A DNA stretch of 28,414 bases from an uncultured Collinsella sp. Its GTDB lineage: Bacteria; Actinomycetota; Coriobacteriia; Coriobacteriales; Coriobacteriaceae. The DNA lies in contig UQZM01000020.1 of NCBI GenBank assembly GCA_900545615.1, forward strand, positions 1 to 28,414, read 5' to 3'. The position numbers and the translations under genes were made by a program. Under the pieces are notes generated by a model. The model was not told where the DNA came from, did no database searches, and was given only the letters and a program-made list of their open reading frames with translations. This document shows, in pieces, positions 21,016-28,414 of the stretch (the first letter of the stretch is position 1; every line of letters starts with the position of its first letter).

Positions 21016-21897
21016 ATGCCGAACACCATCCTTACACCCAACATCATCGCCAACGAGGCGCTGGACGTTCTGCGCACCAACGCCGTCATGGCCAACCTCG
21101 TCCACCGCGACTACTCCTCCGAGTTCGTCGCCGGCGTGGGCGACACCATCACCGTCCGCAAGCCCGCCACCTTCGAGGCCAAGGAGTTCACCACCGAGGT
21201 CGAGGTGCAGGACGCCACGGAGGGCAAGGTCCCCGTCAAGATGGACAAGCTGCTCGACGTGACGTTCGCCGTCACGTCCAAGGAGCTGACGATGGGCATC
21301 GTCGACTTCTCCGCGCAGTTCCTCGTCCCCGCGATGCAGGCCTTCGCCGACAAGATCGACGGCTACCTGCTCGCGCTCGAGAAGGACGTCACGAACCGCG
21401 TCGACCACACCAAGGGCGCCATCGCCGTGGCGGACATCATCGCCGCCCGCAAGTTCCTCGTGGACGCCAAGGCGCCCTCCACGGAGCGCCGCTTCGTCTA
21501 CGGCTCCCAGGCCGAGGCCGACCTGCTCAACACCGAGGCGTTCACCAACGCGTCCGCCGTCGGCGACAACGGCACCGCCCTCAAGGAGGCATCGCTTGGC
21601 CGCAAGTACGGCCTCGACTTCTACTGCGACCAGAACGTGCAGAAGACCACGGCAGAGACGGCCAACTACACGCCGTCCATCGCTTTCCACAAGAACGCCT
21701 TCGCGCTCGTGACCCGCCAGCTCGAGATGCCTCTCGGCGCTCCCAAGGCGTTCTCCACCTCCTACGACGGCTTCGGCCTGCGCGTCGTGCAGGGCTACGA
21801 CCAGAAGACCAAGACCGACACCGTCTCCATCGACATGCTCTGCGGCGTCAAGACCCTCAGTCCCGAGCTCGCCGCCGTCATCACCGATAAGCGATAG
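21016..21897 (+). CDS. major capsid protein, P22 coat-like
   Basis: The 293-residue product starts PNTILTPNIIANEALDVL and continues with LVHRDYSSEF and GDTITVRKPATF (about 33-55), the standard N-terminal arm of P22-type coat proteins with HK97 fold. It forms the capsid shell with the GP20-like scaffold. A good ribosome-binding site (AAGGGG, 21006-21011) is present. Length is normal for this smaller P22-like group. Strong use of C-ending codons suggests high expression. Confidence 0.9.
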   Translation: MPNTILTPNIIANEALDVLRTNAVMANLVHRDYSSEFVAGVGDTITVRKPATFEAKEFTTEVEVQDATEGKVPVKMDKLLDVTFAVTSKELTMGIVDFSAQFLVPAMQAFADKIDGYLLALEKDVTNRVDHTKGAIAVADIIAARKFLVDAKAPSTERRFVYGSQAEADLLNTEAFTNASAVGDNGTALKEASLGRKYGLDFYCDQNVQKTTAETANYTPSIAFHKNAFALVTRQLEMPLGAPKAFSTSYDGFGLRVVQGYDQKTKTDTVSIDMLCGVKTLSPELAAVITDKR

Positions 21898-21905
21898 ACG
21901 CAGAG

Positions 21906-22322
21906 ATGCTCGAGCAGGTGCTTCTGTCGCTGCGCAACTGGTTCGTCGCCGACAAGCGCACGGGGCGCGTCCGTATCGAGGACGGCCGCCTCGTGCCGCC
22001 CGCGGCCCTCGGCCTCAAGGAGGGCCAGTACGTCCGCATCACGGGCTCCGTGTTCAACGACGGGCTGCATGCGTGGCCCTATAACGGACTCACGGACGAG
22101 GAGTTCGTCGGCACTGTCTGGGCGCTCGCCATCCCGCAGGCCGTGGTCGACCTCGCCGACGAGATCGCGGCGTGGCAGACAGAGCACGCCAAGGAGCTGG
22201 ACAGCCCGTATGCGAGCGAGAGCTTCGGCGGCTACAGCTACACCCGCGTCGGCGGCGACGGCTCGCCCATCACGTGGCGGCAGCAGTTCAAGGCGCGTCT
22301 CGACCCTTGGAGAAAGCTGTGA
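21906..22322 (+). CDS. head-tail connector protein
   Basis: The 138-residue product follows the capsid gene by eight bases and overlaps the next gene (GTGA). Its C-terminus has PYASESFGGYSYTRVGG (about 101-117) before a final WRQQF helix, a feature of phage head-tail connectors of the gp6/gp15 type that form rings under the portal. Position directly after the capsid supports this. Confidence 0.75.
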   Translation: MLEQVLLSLRNWFVADKRTGRVRIEDGRLVPPAALGLKEGQYVRITGSVFNDGLHAWPYNGLTDEEFVGTVWALAIPQAVVDLADEIAAWQTEHAKELDSPYASESFGGYSYTRVGGDGSPITWRQQFKARLDPWRKL

Positions 22323-22672
22323 GCCGCCTGTTCGAACGCATGGCGGTGGCGTGCGCGAGGCTCGTCGCAAAGACCGAGCCTGACGGCGAGGGCGGCTTCA
22401 AGACCGTCCTCGCCGTCGGCGACGGCTTCACGGCGGCGATCGTGCGCGACAGCTCCACGGCCTCGCGTATCGCGGAGCACGACGGCGTGAGGAACGTCTA
22501 CACCGTGACGACCGCCGAGCCGCTGCGCTACGGCGACCTCTTCCAGCGTGCGTTCGACGGGCAGGTATTCCGCTGCACGTCGAACGCGGACGACGGCGCC
22601 GCGCCGTGCTGCGCGTCGTTCGGCTTCGGCCAGTGCAGCGCGGAGGAGTGGGAGGTGCCGGATGGCGACTAA
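22319..22672 (+). CDS. head closure/minor capsid-type protein
   Basis: The GTG start overlaps the preceding stop. The 117-residue product is beta-rich with a C-terminal Cys-containing segment (APCCASFGFGQC, about 96-107). Position second after the capsid fits a head-closure (gp16-type) or minor capsid protein. No clear motif, so the call rests on order and size. Confidence 0.6.
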   Translation: MSRLFERMAVACARLVAKTEPDGEGGFKTVLAVGDGFTAAIVRDSSTASRIAEHDGVRNVYTVTTAEPLRYGDLFQRAFDGQVFRCTSNADDGAAPCCASFGFGQCSAEEWEVPDGD

Positions 22673-23030
22673 GGCGGCGGAGCTGCAGGCGTGGCTCGAG
22701 GGCTTCGGGCTGCCCGTGTACCGCGACTCGGCGGTGCCGGGCGAGGCGAAGATGCCCTACATCACCTACGACCTGCCGACCGCGGCGTTCGGCACGCAGT
22801 GCAACTCCGAGGTGAACCTCTGGTATCGGACCTCGTCCGAGGCCGCGCCCAACGCCAAGGCCGAGGAGGTCGCCCGTGCGCTCGGGCTTTCCGGCGTGCT
22901 CCTGCCGTGCGACGGCGGAGGCATGTGGGTGATGCAGGGCGAGCCGTTCTGCAACGCCATGGCCGACGAGGACAACGCCGTGAAGCGCCGAATCATCAAC
23001 CTGACCATTGAGTACATGACCAGCTACTAG
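22662..23030 (+). CDS. tail terminator/minor tail-type protein (122 aa)
   Basis: Begins inside the previous gene (eleven-base overlap) with GGAGGTG upstream. The alpha/beta product (LQAWLEGFGLPVYRDSAVP start, LWYRTSSEAAPN middle) lies just before the major tail protein, the usual place of the tail terminator that caps the tail tube. Assignment by position and fold impression. Confidence 0.62.
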   Translation: MATKAAELQAWLEGFGLPVYRDSAVPGEAKMPYITYDLPTAAFGTQCNSEVNLWYRTSSEAAPNAKAEEVARALGLSGVLLPCDGGGMWVMQGEPFCNAMADEDNAVKRRIINLTIEYMTSY

Positions 23031-23038
23031 GAGGTCAT

Positions 23039-23608
23039 ATGTCTAAGTTCACGCGCATCCCCGAGAACACGTTCAAGGAGATCGTCATCAACGCGGGCCT
23101 GCTCGCCACGAATTTCAACCCCAAGACCGCCGAGGTCGCGGAGTCCGAGCTGATGGGCGCGACGAGTGGCGGAACCAGCTTCGCTGCCACGCCCAACTTC
23201 ATCGACTACGGCGAGGACATCGACAACTGCCCCGCCAACACGATGGAGCTGAAGCGCATCGACAGCATCGAGGCCAAGCTGAGCGGCACCTTCGTGACGC
23301 TGAACACCGCGCTCGGCAAGAAGCTCGCAGCCGCAGCCGACGAGACCGAGGGGAAGATCGTCCCGCGCTCCGCACTCTCGGAGGCCGACTTCGCCGACAT
23401 CTGGCTCATCGGCGATTACTCGGGCGAGAACGGCAACGGCTATATCGCCATCCGCCTCATCAACGCGCTCAACACGGGCGGTCTGCAAATCACGACGCAG
23501 AACAAGGCCAAGGGCCAGTTCGCGTTCGAGTTCACGGGCCACTACTCAATCAAGAACCCCGAGATTGTGCCCTACGAGCTGTATATCAAACAGGAGATTG
23601 GAGCCTAA
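23039..23608 (+). CDS. major tail tube protein
   Basis: The 189-residue product has an early strand VINAGLLATNFNP, a GATSGGTSFAATPNFIDYG segment (about 42-60) and late strands ending in YELYIKQEI, typical of siphovirus tail tube proteins. It polymerises into the tail tube. AGGAGG (23030-23035) is a strong ribosome-binding site. It comes directly before the tail assembly chaperone genes, the canonical order. Confidence 0.85.
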   Translation: MSKFTRIPENTFKEIVINAGLLATNFNPKTAEVAESELMGATSGGTSFAATPNFIDYGEDIDNCPANTMELKRIDSIEAKLSGTFVTLNTALGKKLAAAADETEGKIVPRSALSEADFADIWLIGDYSGENGNGYIAIRLINALNTGGLQITTQNKAKGQFAFEFTGHYSIKNPEIVPYELYIKQEIGA

Positions 23609-23610
23609 CC

Positions 23611-24036
23611 ATGAAGCTGGACAACCTTAACGCCGACGAGTTCCAGAATGCCATGTGCCTGTTGGCGGACGTGGCGGAGGACGTCATGAACGGCGAACTC
23701 GGCGCAAAGGCAAAGGCCTCCTACGCCAAGTTCCGCTCCGACTCCGCCAAGGCCAAGGCCAAGGCGACCGCCAAGGCGAAGGGCGACCCCGAGGCCGCGA
23801 AAGCAGCCGCCACCGCCGAGGTCAACGGCCTCGCCGTGGACATGGTGGCGGGGCTTCTGCCCGACGTGCTGCGCCAGGGCGGCGAGATCAGCTACAAGCT
23901 GCTCGCCGCACTCGACGGCCAGACGCTCGAGGAGTACAAGGCCGACTTCACCGTCAAGAAGTGGGTGAACGACATCAAGGATGCCATCGACGGCATCGAC
24001 GGCATCAAGGACATTCTGGCTCCTTTTTTTGGATAG
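23611..24036 (+). CDS. tail assembly chaperone (gpG-like, zero-frame product)
   Basis: The 141-residue helical product, with a long Ala/Lys-rich central part, lies between major tail and tape measure genes, where siphoviruses encode gpG. It ends ...APFFG-stop just after a T7 slippery run (24024-24030). A -1 slip there makes the longer GT product. GpG and GpGT coat the tape measure during tail assembly and are absent from virions. Confidence 0.85.
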   Translation: MKLDNLNADEFQNAMCLLADVAEDVMNGELGAKAKASYAKFRSDSAKAKAKATAKAKGDPEAAKAAATAEVNGLAVDMVAGLLPDVLRQGGEISYKLLAALDGQTLEEYKADFTVKKWVNDIKDAIDGIDGIKDILAPFFG

Positions 24037-24332
24037 CCGCCGAGGACCCATCTCACATATGGCTCTGTCTGGGCGAGTACGTCGGGCCACGGCGTGCTCG
24101 CCCTTTCTGTAGGTACATGGTCGCGCGGTGGCGCGAGCGGGACGAGCGGGAGGCGTTCCGCGTGTACCTGAGCGAGTCGGTGCGCCTCATGGCGCAGGGG
24201 AAGTGGCTCAAGGAGCCCTTCCTGAGCATCGTCAACGGCGGTGCGGGCGATGGGTCCGAGGCGGAGGACACGCGCGGCGGCGACGAGATCGCCGCAGACA
24301 TCATCGAGCGGATGGGATTGAAGGTGGTCTAG
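24030..24332 (+). CDS. -1 frameshift extension of the tail assembly chaperone (gpGT-like)
   Basis: This frame lacks a good start for its own full length but is open from the slip site to 24332. A -1 slip on T-TTT-TTT (24024-24030) joins 140 residues of gpG to 100 residues here, a 240-residue fusion. The extension has a Trp/Cys-containing lead and a helical basic segment (VARWRERDEREAFRVY) as in gpT domains. It abuts the tape measure GTG. An internal ATG (24118) is the alternative start. Confidence 0.78.
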   Translation, partial: WIAAEDPSHIWLCLGEYVGPRRARPFCRYMVARWRERDEREAFRVYLSESVRLMAQGKWLKEPFLSIVNGGAGDGSEAEDTRGGDEIAADIIERMGLKVV

Positions 24333-26755
24333 GTGAACCTTCTCGACCTGATGATTAAGGTCGGCCTCAAGGACGAGGCCAGTGGCAAGGCCGAGGGCGT
24401 GGCCTCGAAGGTCGTGGGCACGCTCGGCAAGGCCGGCGCGACCGCCGCCAAGGCGATAGGCGTTGGCGTCGCCGCCGTGGGGGCGGGCGTCGCCGCCGTC
24501 ACGGGCATGAGCATGAGCGCATACGCCGCATACGAGCAGAACGTCGGCGGCATTAAGAAGATATTCGGCAACATGGGCAAGTCCCTCGAGGACTACGCCG
24601 CCATGACCGGCCAGACCGTCGAGCAGTGCTCCGGTAAGTGGGAGCAGCTCGAACAGGCCCAGACGACGGTGCTGGCCAACGCCGACCGCGCCTACATAAC
24701 GGCCGGCCTGAGTGCCAACCGGTACATGGAGCAGGTGACGGGCTTCTCGGCCTCGCTTGTCTCCTCGCTGGGCGGCGACACGTCAAGGCGGCCGAGTACG
24801 CCAACACGGCCATGGTCGACATGAGCGACAACGCGAACACCTTCGGCACGGCGATGGAGGACCTCCAGAACGCCTACCAGGGCTTCGCGAAGCAGAACTA
24901 CACCATGCTCGATAACTTGAAGCTCGGATACGGCGGAACCAAGGAGGAGATGCAGCGCCTCGTCAAGGACGCGCACGCGGTCAACTCAGCCGTGGACGAG
25001 TCGAGCCTATCCTTCGATAACGTCGTGCTGGCCATTCACACGATGCAGGAGCAGATGCAGATCGCCGGCACGACCTCGCGCGAGGCCGCCACGACCATCG
25101 AGGGCTCCTGCAACATGGCGAAGGCCGCCTGGGAGAACTGGGTGACGGAGCTGAGCAAGGACGACGCCGACATGGGCAAGCTCACCGAGGAGCTGCTACA
25201 GTCGGTCGAGACGGCGGCATCGAACGTCGTCCCGCGCGTTGCGACCATCGTCGGCACGGCGCTGTCGCAGCTACCGAGCCTTGTCACGTCGGTCGGTCCC
25301 GTGCTCGGCCAAGCGTTTGTCGACATCTTCACTCAGGCGCTCGACAGCGCGGCTGAGGCCGTGCCCGGGCCCATGGGCGACATCCTCTCCGCCGTGTCGG
25401 ACGGCGTGGACGAGATCGGCGAGCGCTTCAAGGGCCTTGTCGAGATCTGGGCGGTTGGGGACAACCCGTTGGAGTCGCTGCACCTTGCCATGGTCTACGG
25501 CTTGACGCTGCTCGAGGGCGACCTGTCCACGCTGCAGGAGAACATCACCTCATCGCTGCCCGGCATCGCCGAGGGCTTCGCCGACGTGGGCGGCGAGGTC
25601 GTTCCCAGGCTCGCCGAGGGAATCGAGATGGGACTGTCGTTCCTCTCCGAGACTGCGGCATCGCTTATGACATCGCTCGGCGGCTATCTGTCCGAGAACC
25701 TGCCATCCATCACGGAGAGCGGCCTGCAGATTCTCACCGGCCTCTCCGAGTCCATAGCCGAGAACGCGGGCGTTCTGGCAGAGGGCGCGGCGAACCTCAT
25801 CGTCGGCTTGGCGCAGGGTATCGCCGACAGCCTGCCGACGCTCATCGAGCAGGCCCCGGTCATCGTGCAGAACCTCGCCAGCGCGATCAACGACAACGCG
25901 CCGATACTGCTCGGTGCCGGCATCCAGGCAATCGTGACGCTGGCGCTTGGCATCGTGCAGGCGATACCGACGCTCATCGCCAACATCCCGGCCATCTTCT
26001 CGGCCTTCGTCTCGGCTTGGTCGGCGCTCGACTGGCTGAGCCTCGGCAGGAACGCCATCACGTTCCTGGGCAACGGCATCACCGGCATGGCCGGTTTCGT
26101 CAGCTCGTGCGGCACCAACATCGTGTCCGCTATCCGCGGCGCAATCCAGAACCTGCCGTCCACCCTGGCGAGCATCGGCCGCAACGGAATCAGCAGCCTG
26201 GGCTCCGCCATCCGCGGCGCGGTCGGCTTCGTGACCTCGGCGGCCTCGAGCATCGGCAGCTCCATCATGAGCGCCCTGTCCTCAATCCCCGGCCGCGTGG
26301 CCTCCATCGGCTCGCAAATCGTGCAGGGCATCGCAAACGGAATCAGCGGCGCGGCCGGCGTGGTCGTAAGCAAGATTACCGGCGCGGTGGGCGGCGCCAT
26401 CGACGCTGCCAAGAACCTGCTGGGTATCCACTCGCCCTCGCGTGTGTTCCGCAAGATTTTCGGCTACGTGATGCAGGGCGCGGCCCTCGGCATCGACGAC
26501 ACGGCGGACGAGCCCGTGAAGTCCATGAGGTCGGCGGTGCGCAACGTCGAGAAGGCCGCCGTGTTCGGTGTGAGCGTTACCGGCGGCGGAGCATACGGGG
26601 CGACCGCCAACGGAGCCGCGGGCTTCGCGGGCGGCGGCAACGTTTACAACCTCTACCTCGACGGCGACCTGCTGGGCGTCGACGGGCGCGTGGCCTCCGC
26701 CTTCAGGAGCTTCGTCGCGGCGGTGGAGCAGAGCATGGCGATGGGGGTCGCGTAG
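24333..26755 (+). CDS. tail tape measure protein, interrupted by a one-base frameshift
   Basis: The GTG start directly follows the gpGT stop. The N-terminal part (24333 to about 24780) is an Ala/Gly-rich tape measure start with YEQNVGGIKKIFGNMGKS and RYMEQVTGFSASLVSSLGGD. The sense then continues one frame back as VKAAEYANTAMVDMSDNANTFG and runs to 26755, with hydrophobic segments and Ser/Ile/Gly-rich tandem pseudo-repeats (25960-26400) before the HSPSRVFRKI motif. The joined product would be about 807 aa, which sets tail length. The break at 24779-24783 looks like loss of one base in the GAC-AC?-GTC codons. It could be a mutation or a sequencing/assembly error. Confidence 0.85.
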
Positions 26756-26756
26756 G

Positions 26757-28391
26757 ATGGCGCAGGGAAACTGGGTTCAAGGCGGAAGCGGCTATCGCAA
26801 GTACTGCTGGTGCGCGTACGTGGACGTTGCTGAGGTCGGGCGCACGGACACCACCGTGACCTACCGCGTCACGCACGGATACGGCACGCGCTACGCCATC
26901 GACTGCTACGCAAACGGCAGCTCGTCGGCGGGCGGCTCGTGGAACGGCTCGGTATACTCGACGAACAACTCCGGCTGGGTATGGGTGCAGTGCACGTCGC
27001 GCGACGTCGTGCTCGTGCGCGGCAACGGCGACGCCTACAACCACACCTTCACTGGCCAGATTAACGTCACGGGCGGCTTCGGCAACGGAACGTCCAACGC
27101 ATCAAACACCGTCACGGTCCCGTGCCGCGCCTACCACACGCCGCACACGCCGAAGAACATCAGGGCGGAGCGCCTGAGCGACACCAGCGCGAAGGTCAGC
27201 TGGGACGTCGACTACACGGGTATGAACGGCGACTACCCTTGGACGACCGTGACCGTCGGCGTGGCGAAGAACGGCCCCGGGAAGTTCACCGACGTCGGCA
27301 CCGTTAGTTGGGATACCACGAGCCACACCTACAACGGCCTCGAGCCGGGCTGCATGTACATCTTCTCGGCCAAGGCGACGGGCCCCGGCGGCACGTCGGA
27401 CTACGGCGTGAGCGCGCCGGCGATCTACACCACGCCGACGGCGCTCGGCATGCTCGAGGCAGTCAAGACGGAGGCGGCGAAGGTCGTGCTCAAGGGGCAC
27501 GACGCGCCGGCCTTCGTCGACAGCTGGGAGTTCCAGCTCACGACCGACGGTAGAAAGACGTGGGTCGACGCGGACGTAAACGCCTCATGGGAGGACGAGG
27601 AGGCCCCGGCGGGAACGGTGCGCTACCGCGCCCGCGCGGTCAAGAACGGCCTCAAGGGACCGTGGACCGAGTCAAACGAGGTCACGACTATATGCCCACC
27701 GCTCGCACCGTCCATCAGGGGCGTCAGGGCGGCTTATGCCACCCGTTCGACCGCGACACTCGAATGGGTGCCAAACCATCCGGACGGCTCGGCGCAGGCC
27801 TCCGCTGAGGTGCAGATCACGACTCCTGCGGGCACCACTGCCACGACGGTCGAGGGCCCGGCTACGAGCCTGAAATTGCCGACGGATGCCAAGGGCATGT
27901 ACACCGTGCGCGTGCGCACCAAGGGCCTCGACGAGGACTGGGGAGCGTGGTCGAGCGCGGCGGCCTATACCGTTGCGGACGCGCCCCAGACATTCTTCAC
28001 CGACCCGGCTGCGGACGGGGCGACCCTGCGCGCGGTGCCGCATACCTTCACGTGGAAGGTGGCCGACGAGACGGGCGTCAGCCGACAGTATCTGTCTTTG
28101 TGCGACATCAGGGGCAACCTCCTGTGGAGCGGGACTGTGGACAAGGACGCACGCTCCTTTGTCCTCGGCTATGCGCAACACGCCTTCGTCAACTTCACGC
28201 CCTACAGGGTCATGCTAACGGTCACGGCCGGCTCGTCGCTATCGGTCACCGTCTCGAGAACTTTCCGGACCGACTGGGCACCGCCCGCCAAGCCGTCGCT
28301 AAACATCTTCGTCGACGAGAGGTTGGGATGCCAGCTGTCCGTATTCCCGGGCAAGGCCGACAGACACTATGACCCAATCCGAGGGCACTAA
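26757..28391 (+). CDS. FN3-containing tail protein, right-edge gene
   Basis: The 544-residue product follows the tape measure stop by one base. It has an N-terminal beta domain (about 1-122), then fibronectin type III-like repeats (about 130-225 with PKNIRAERLSDTSAKVSW; further beta domains at about 225-310 and 315-405), and a C-terminal beta region. FN3 tail proteins form distal tail, tail-tip or surface-adhesion structures. The stop at 28389-28391 comes 23 bases from the window edge; the +1 frame remains open to the edge, so an early truncation by frameshift cannot be excluded. Confidence 0.75.
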   Translation: MAQGNWVQGGSGYRKYCWCAYVDVAEVGRTDTTVTYRVTHGYGTRYAIDCYANGSSSAGGSWNGSVYSTNNSGWVWVQCTSRDVVLVRGNGDAYNHTFTGQINVTGGFGNGTSNASNTVTVPCRAYHTPHTPKNIRAERLSDTSAKVSWDVDYTGMNGDYPWTTVTVGVAKNGPGKFTDVGTVSWDTTSHTYNGLEPGCMYIFSAKATGPGGTSDYGVSAPAIYTTPTALGMLEAVKTEAAKVVLKGHDAPAFVDSWEFQLTTDGRKTWVDADVNASWEDEEAPAGTVRYRARAVKNGLKGPWTESNEVTTICPPLAPSIRGVRAAYATRSTATLEWVPNHPDGSAQASAEVQITTPAGTTATTVEGPATSLKLPTDAKGMYTVRVRTKGLDEDWGAWSSAAAYTVADAPQTFFTDPAADGATLRAVPHTFTWKVADETGVSRQYLSLCDIRGNLLWSGTVDKDARSFVLGYAQHAFVNFTPYRVMLTVTAGSSLSVTVSRTFRTDWAPPAKPSLNIFVDERLGCQLSVFPGKADRHYDPIRGH

Positions 28392-28414
28392 AAAGATAGG
28401 AGCCCCCGCTCGTG

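Noticed and set aside
24771..24795. Programmed frameshift in the tape measure gene
   Set aside because: No slippery heptamer or obvious stimulatory hairpin at the junction; a base loss or error is simpler.

Overview
The window is about 28 kb of a temperate siphovirus (phage or prophage) from a high-GC Gram-positive host. GC-rich codon use, GGAGG ribosome-binding sites and an actinobacterial IHF-like (mIHF) gene point to an actinobacterium. A gut Coriobacteriia host (Collinsella/Olsenella/Eggerthella type) is my inference from gene style, not a proven assignment. Every supported gene reads on the + strand, mostly in tightly packed operons with TGATG, TAATG or ATGA stop/start overlaps. No integrase, repressor or lysis gene is visible, so the element extends past both ends.

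Positions 1-9.5 kb hold the early/replication region: a phage-encoded SPFH/Band-7 membrane protein, a hairpin-rich leader before a small HTH protein, a RusA resolvase, a Bet/RecT-type annealase, a DUF1351-like protein, an mIHF-like protein, SSB, and a replication-initiator-like gene that carries an internal iteron array (a strong origin candidate). Small zinc-ribbon, MazG-like, Lar-like and unknown genes follow. The block ends at a terminator followed by a 72-bp near-palindrome.

Positions 9.6-20.3 kb hold packaging and portal genes: TerS, TerL and portal. Then comes a diversity-generating retroelement (DGR) between portal and the MuF head protein: a coiled-coil tail-fibre-like protein, a 541-residue target protein whose C-terminus carries a 113-bp variable repeat (VR), hairpins, the matching template repeat (TR), and a reverse transcriptase. 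VR and TR differ at 17 positions, every one an adenine in TR. Next is a MuF protein with a C-terminal HExxH zincin domain, followed by two small genes, one resembling an immunity protein. This looks like a phage-borne MuF polymorphic toxin with its immunity.

Positions 20.4-28.4 kb hold scaffold (GP20-like), P22-like major capsid, head-tail connectors, major tail protein, tail assembly chaperone with a T7 slippery -1 frameshift site, a tape measure gene broken by a one-base frameshift, and an FN3-containing tail protein at the right edge.

Together: the left genes replicate and recombine the genome, the middle packages it and diversifies a probable receptor-binding protein through the DGR, and the right genes build the head and long flexible tail.
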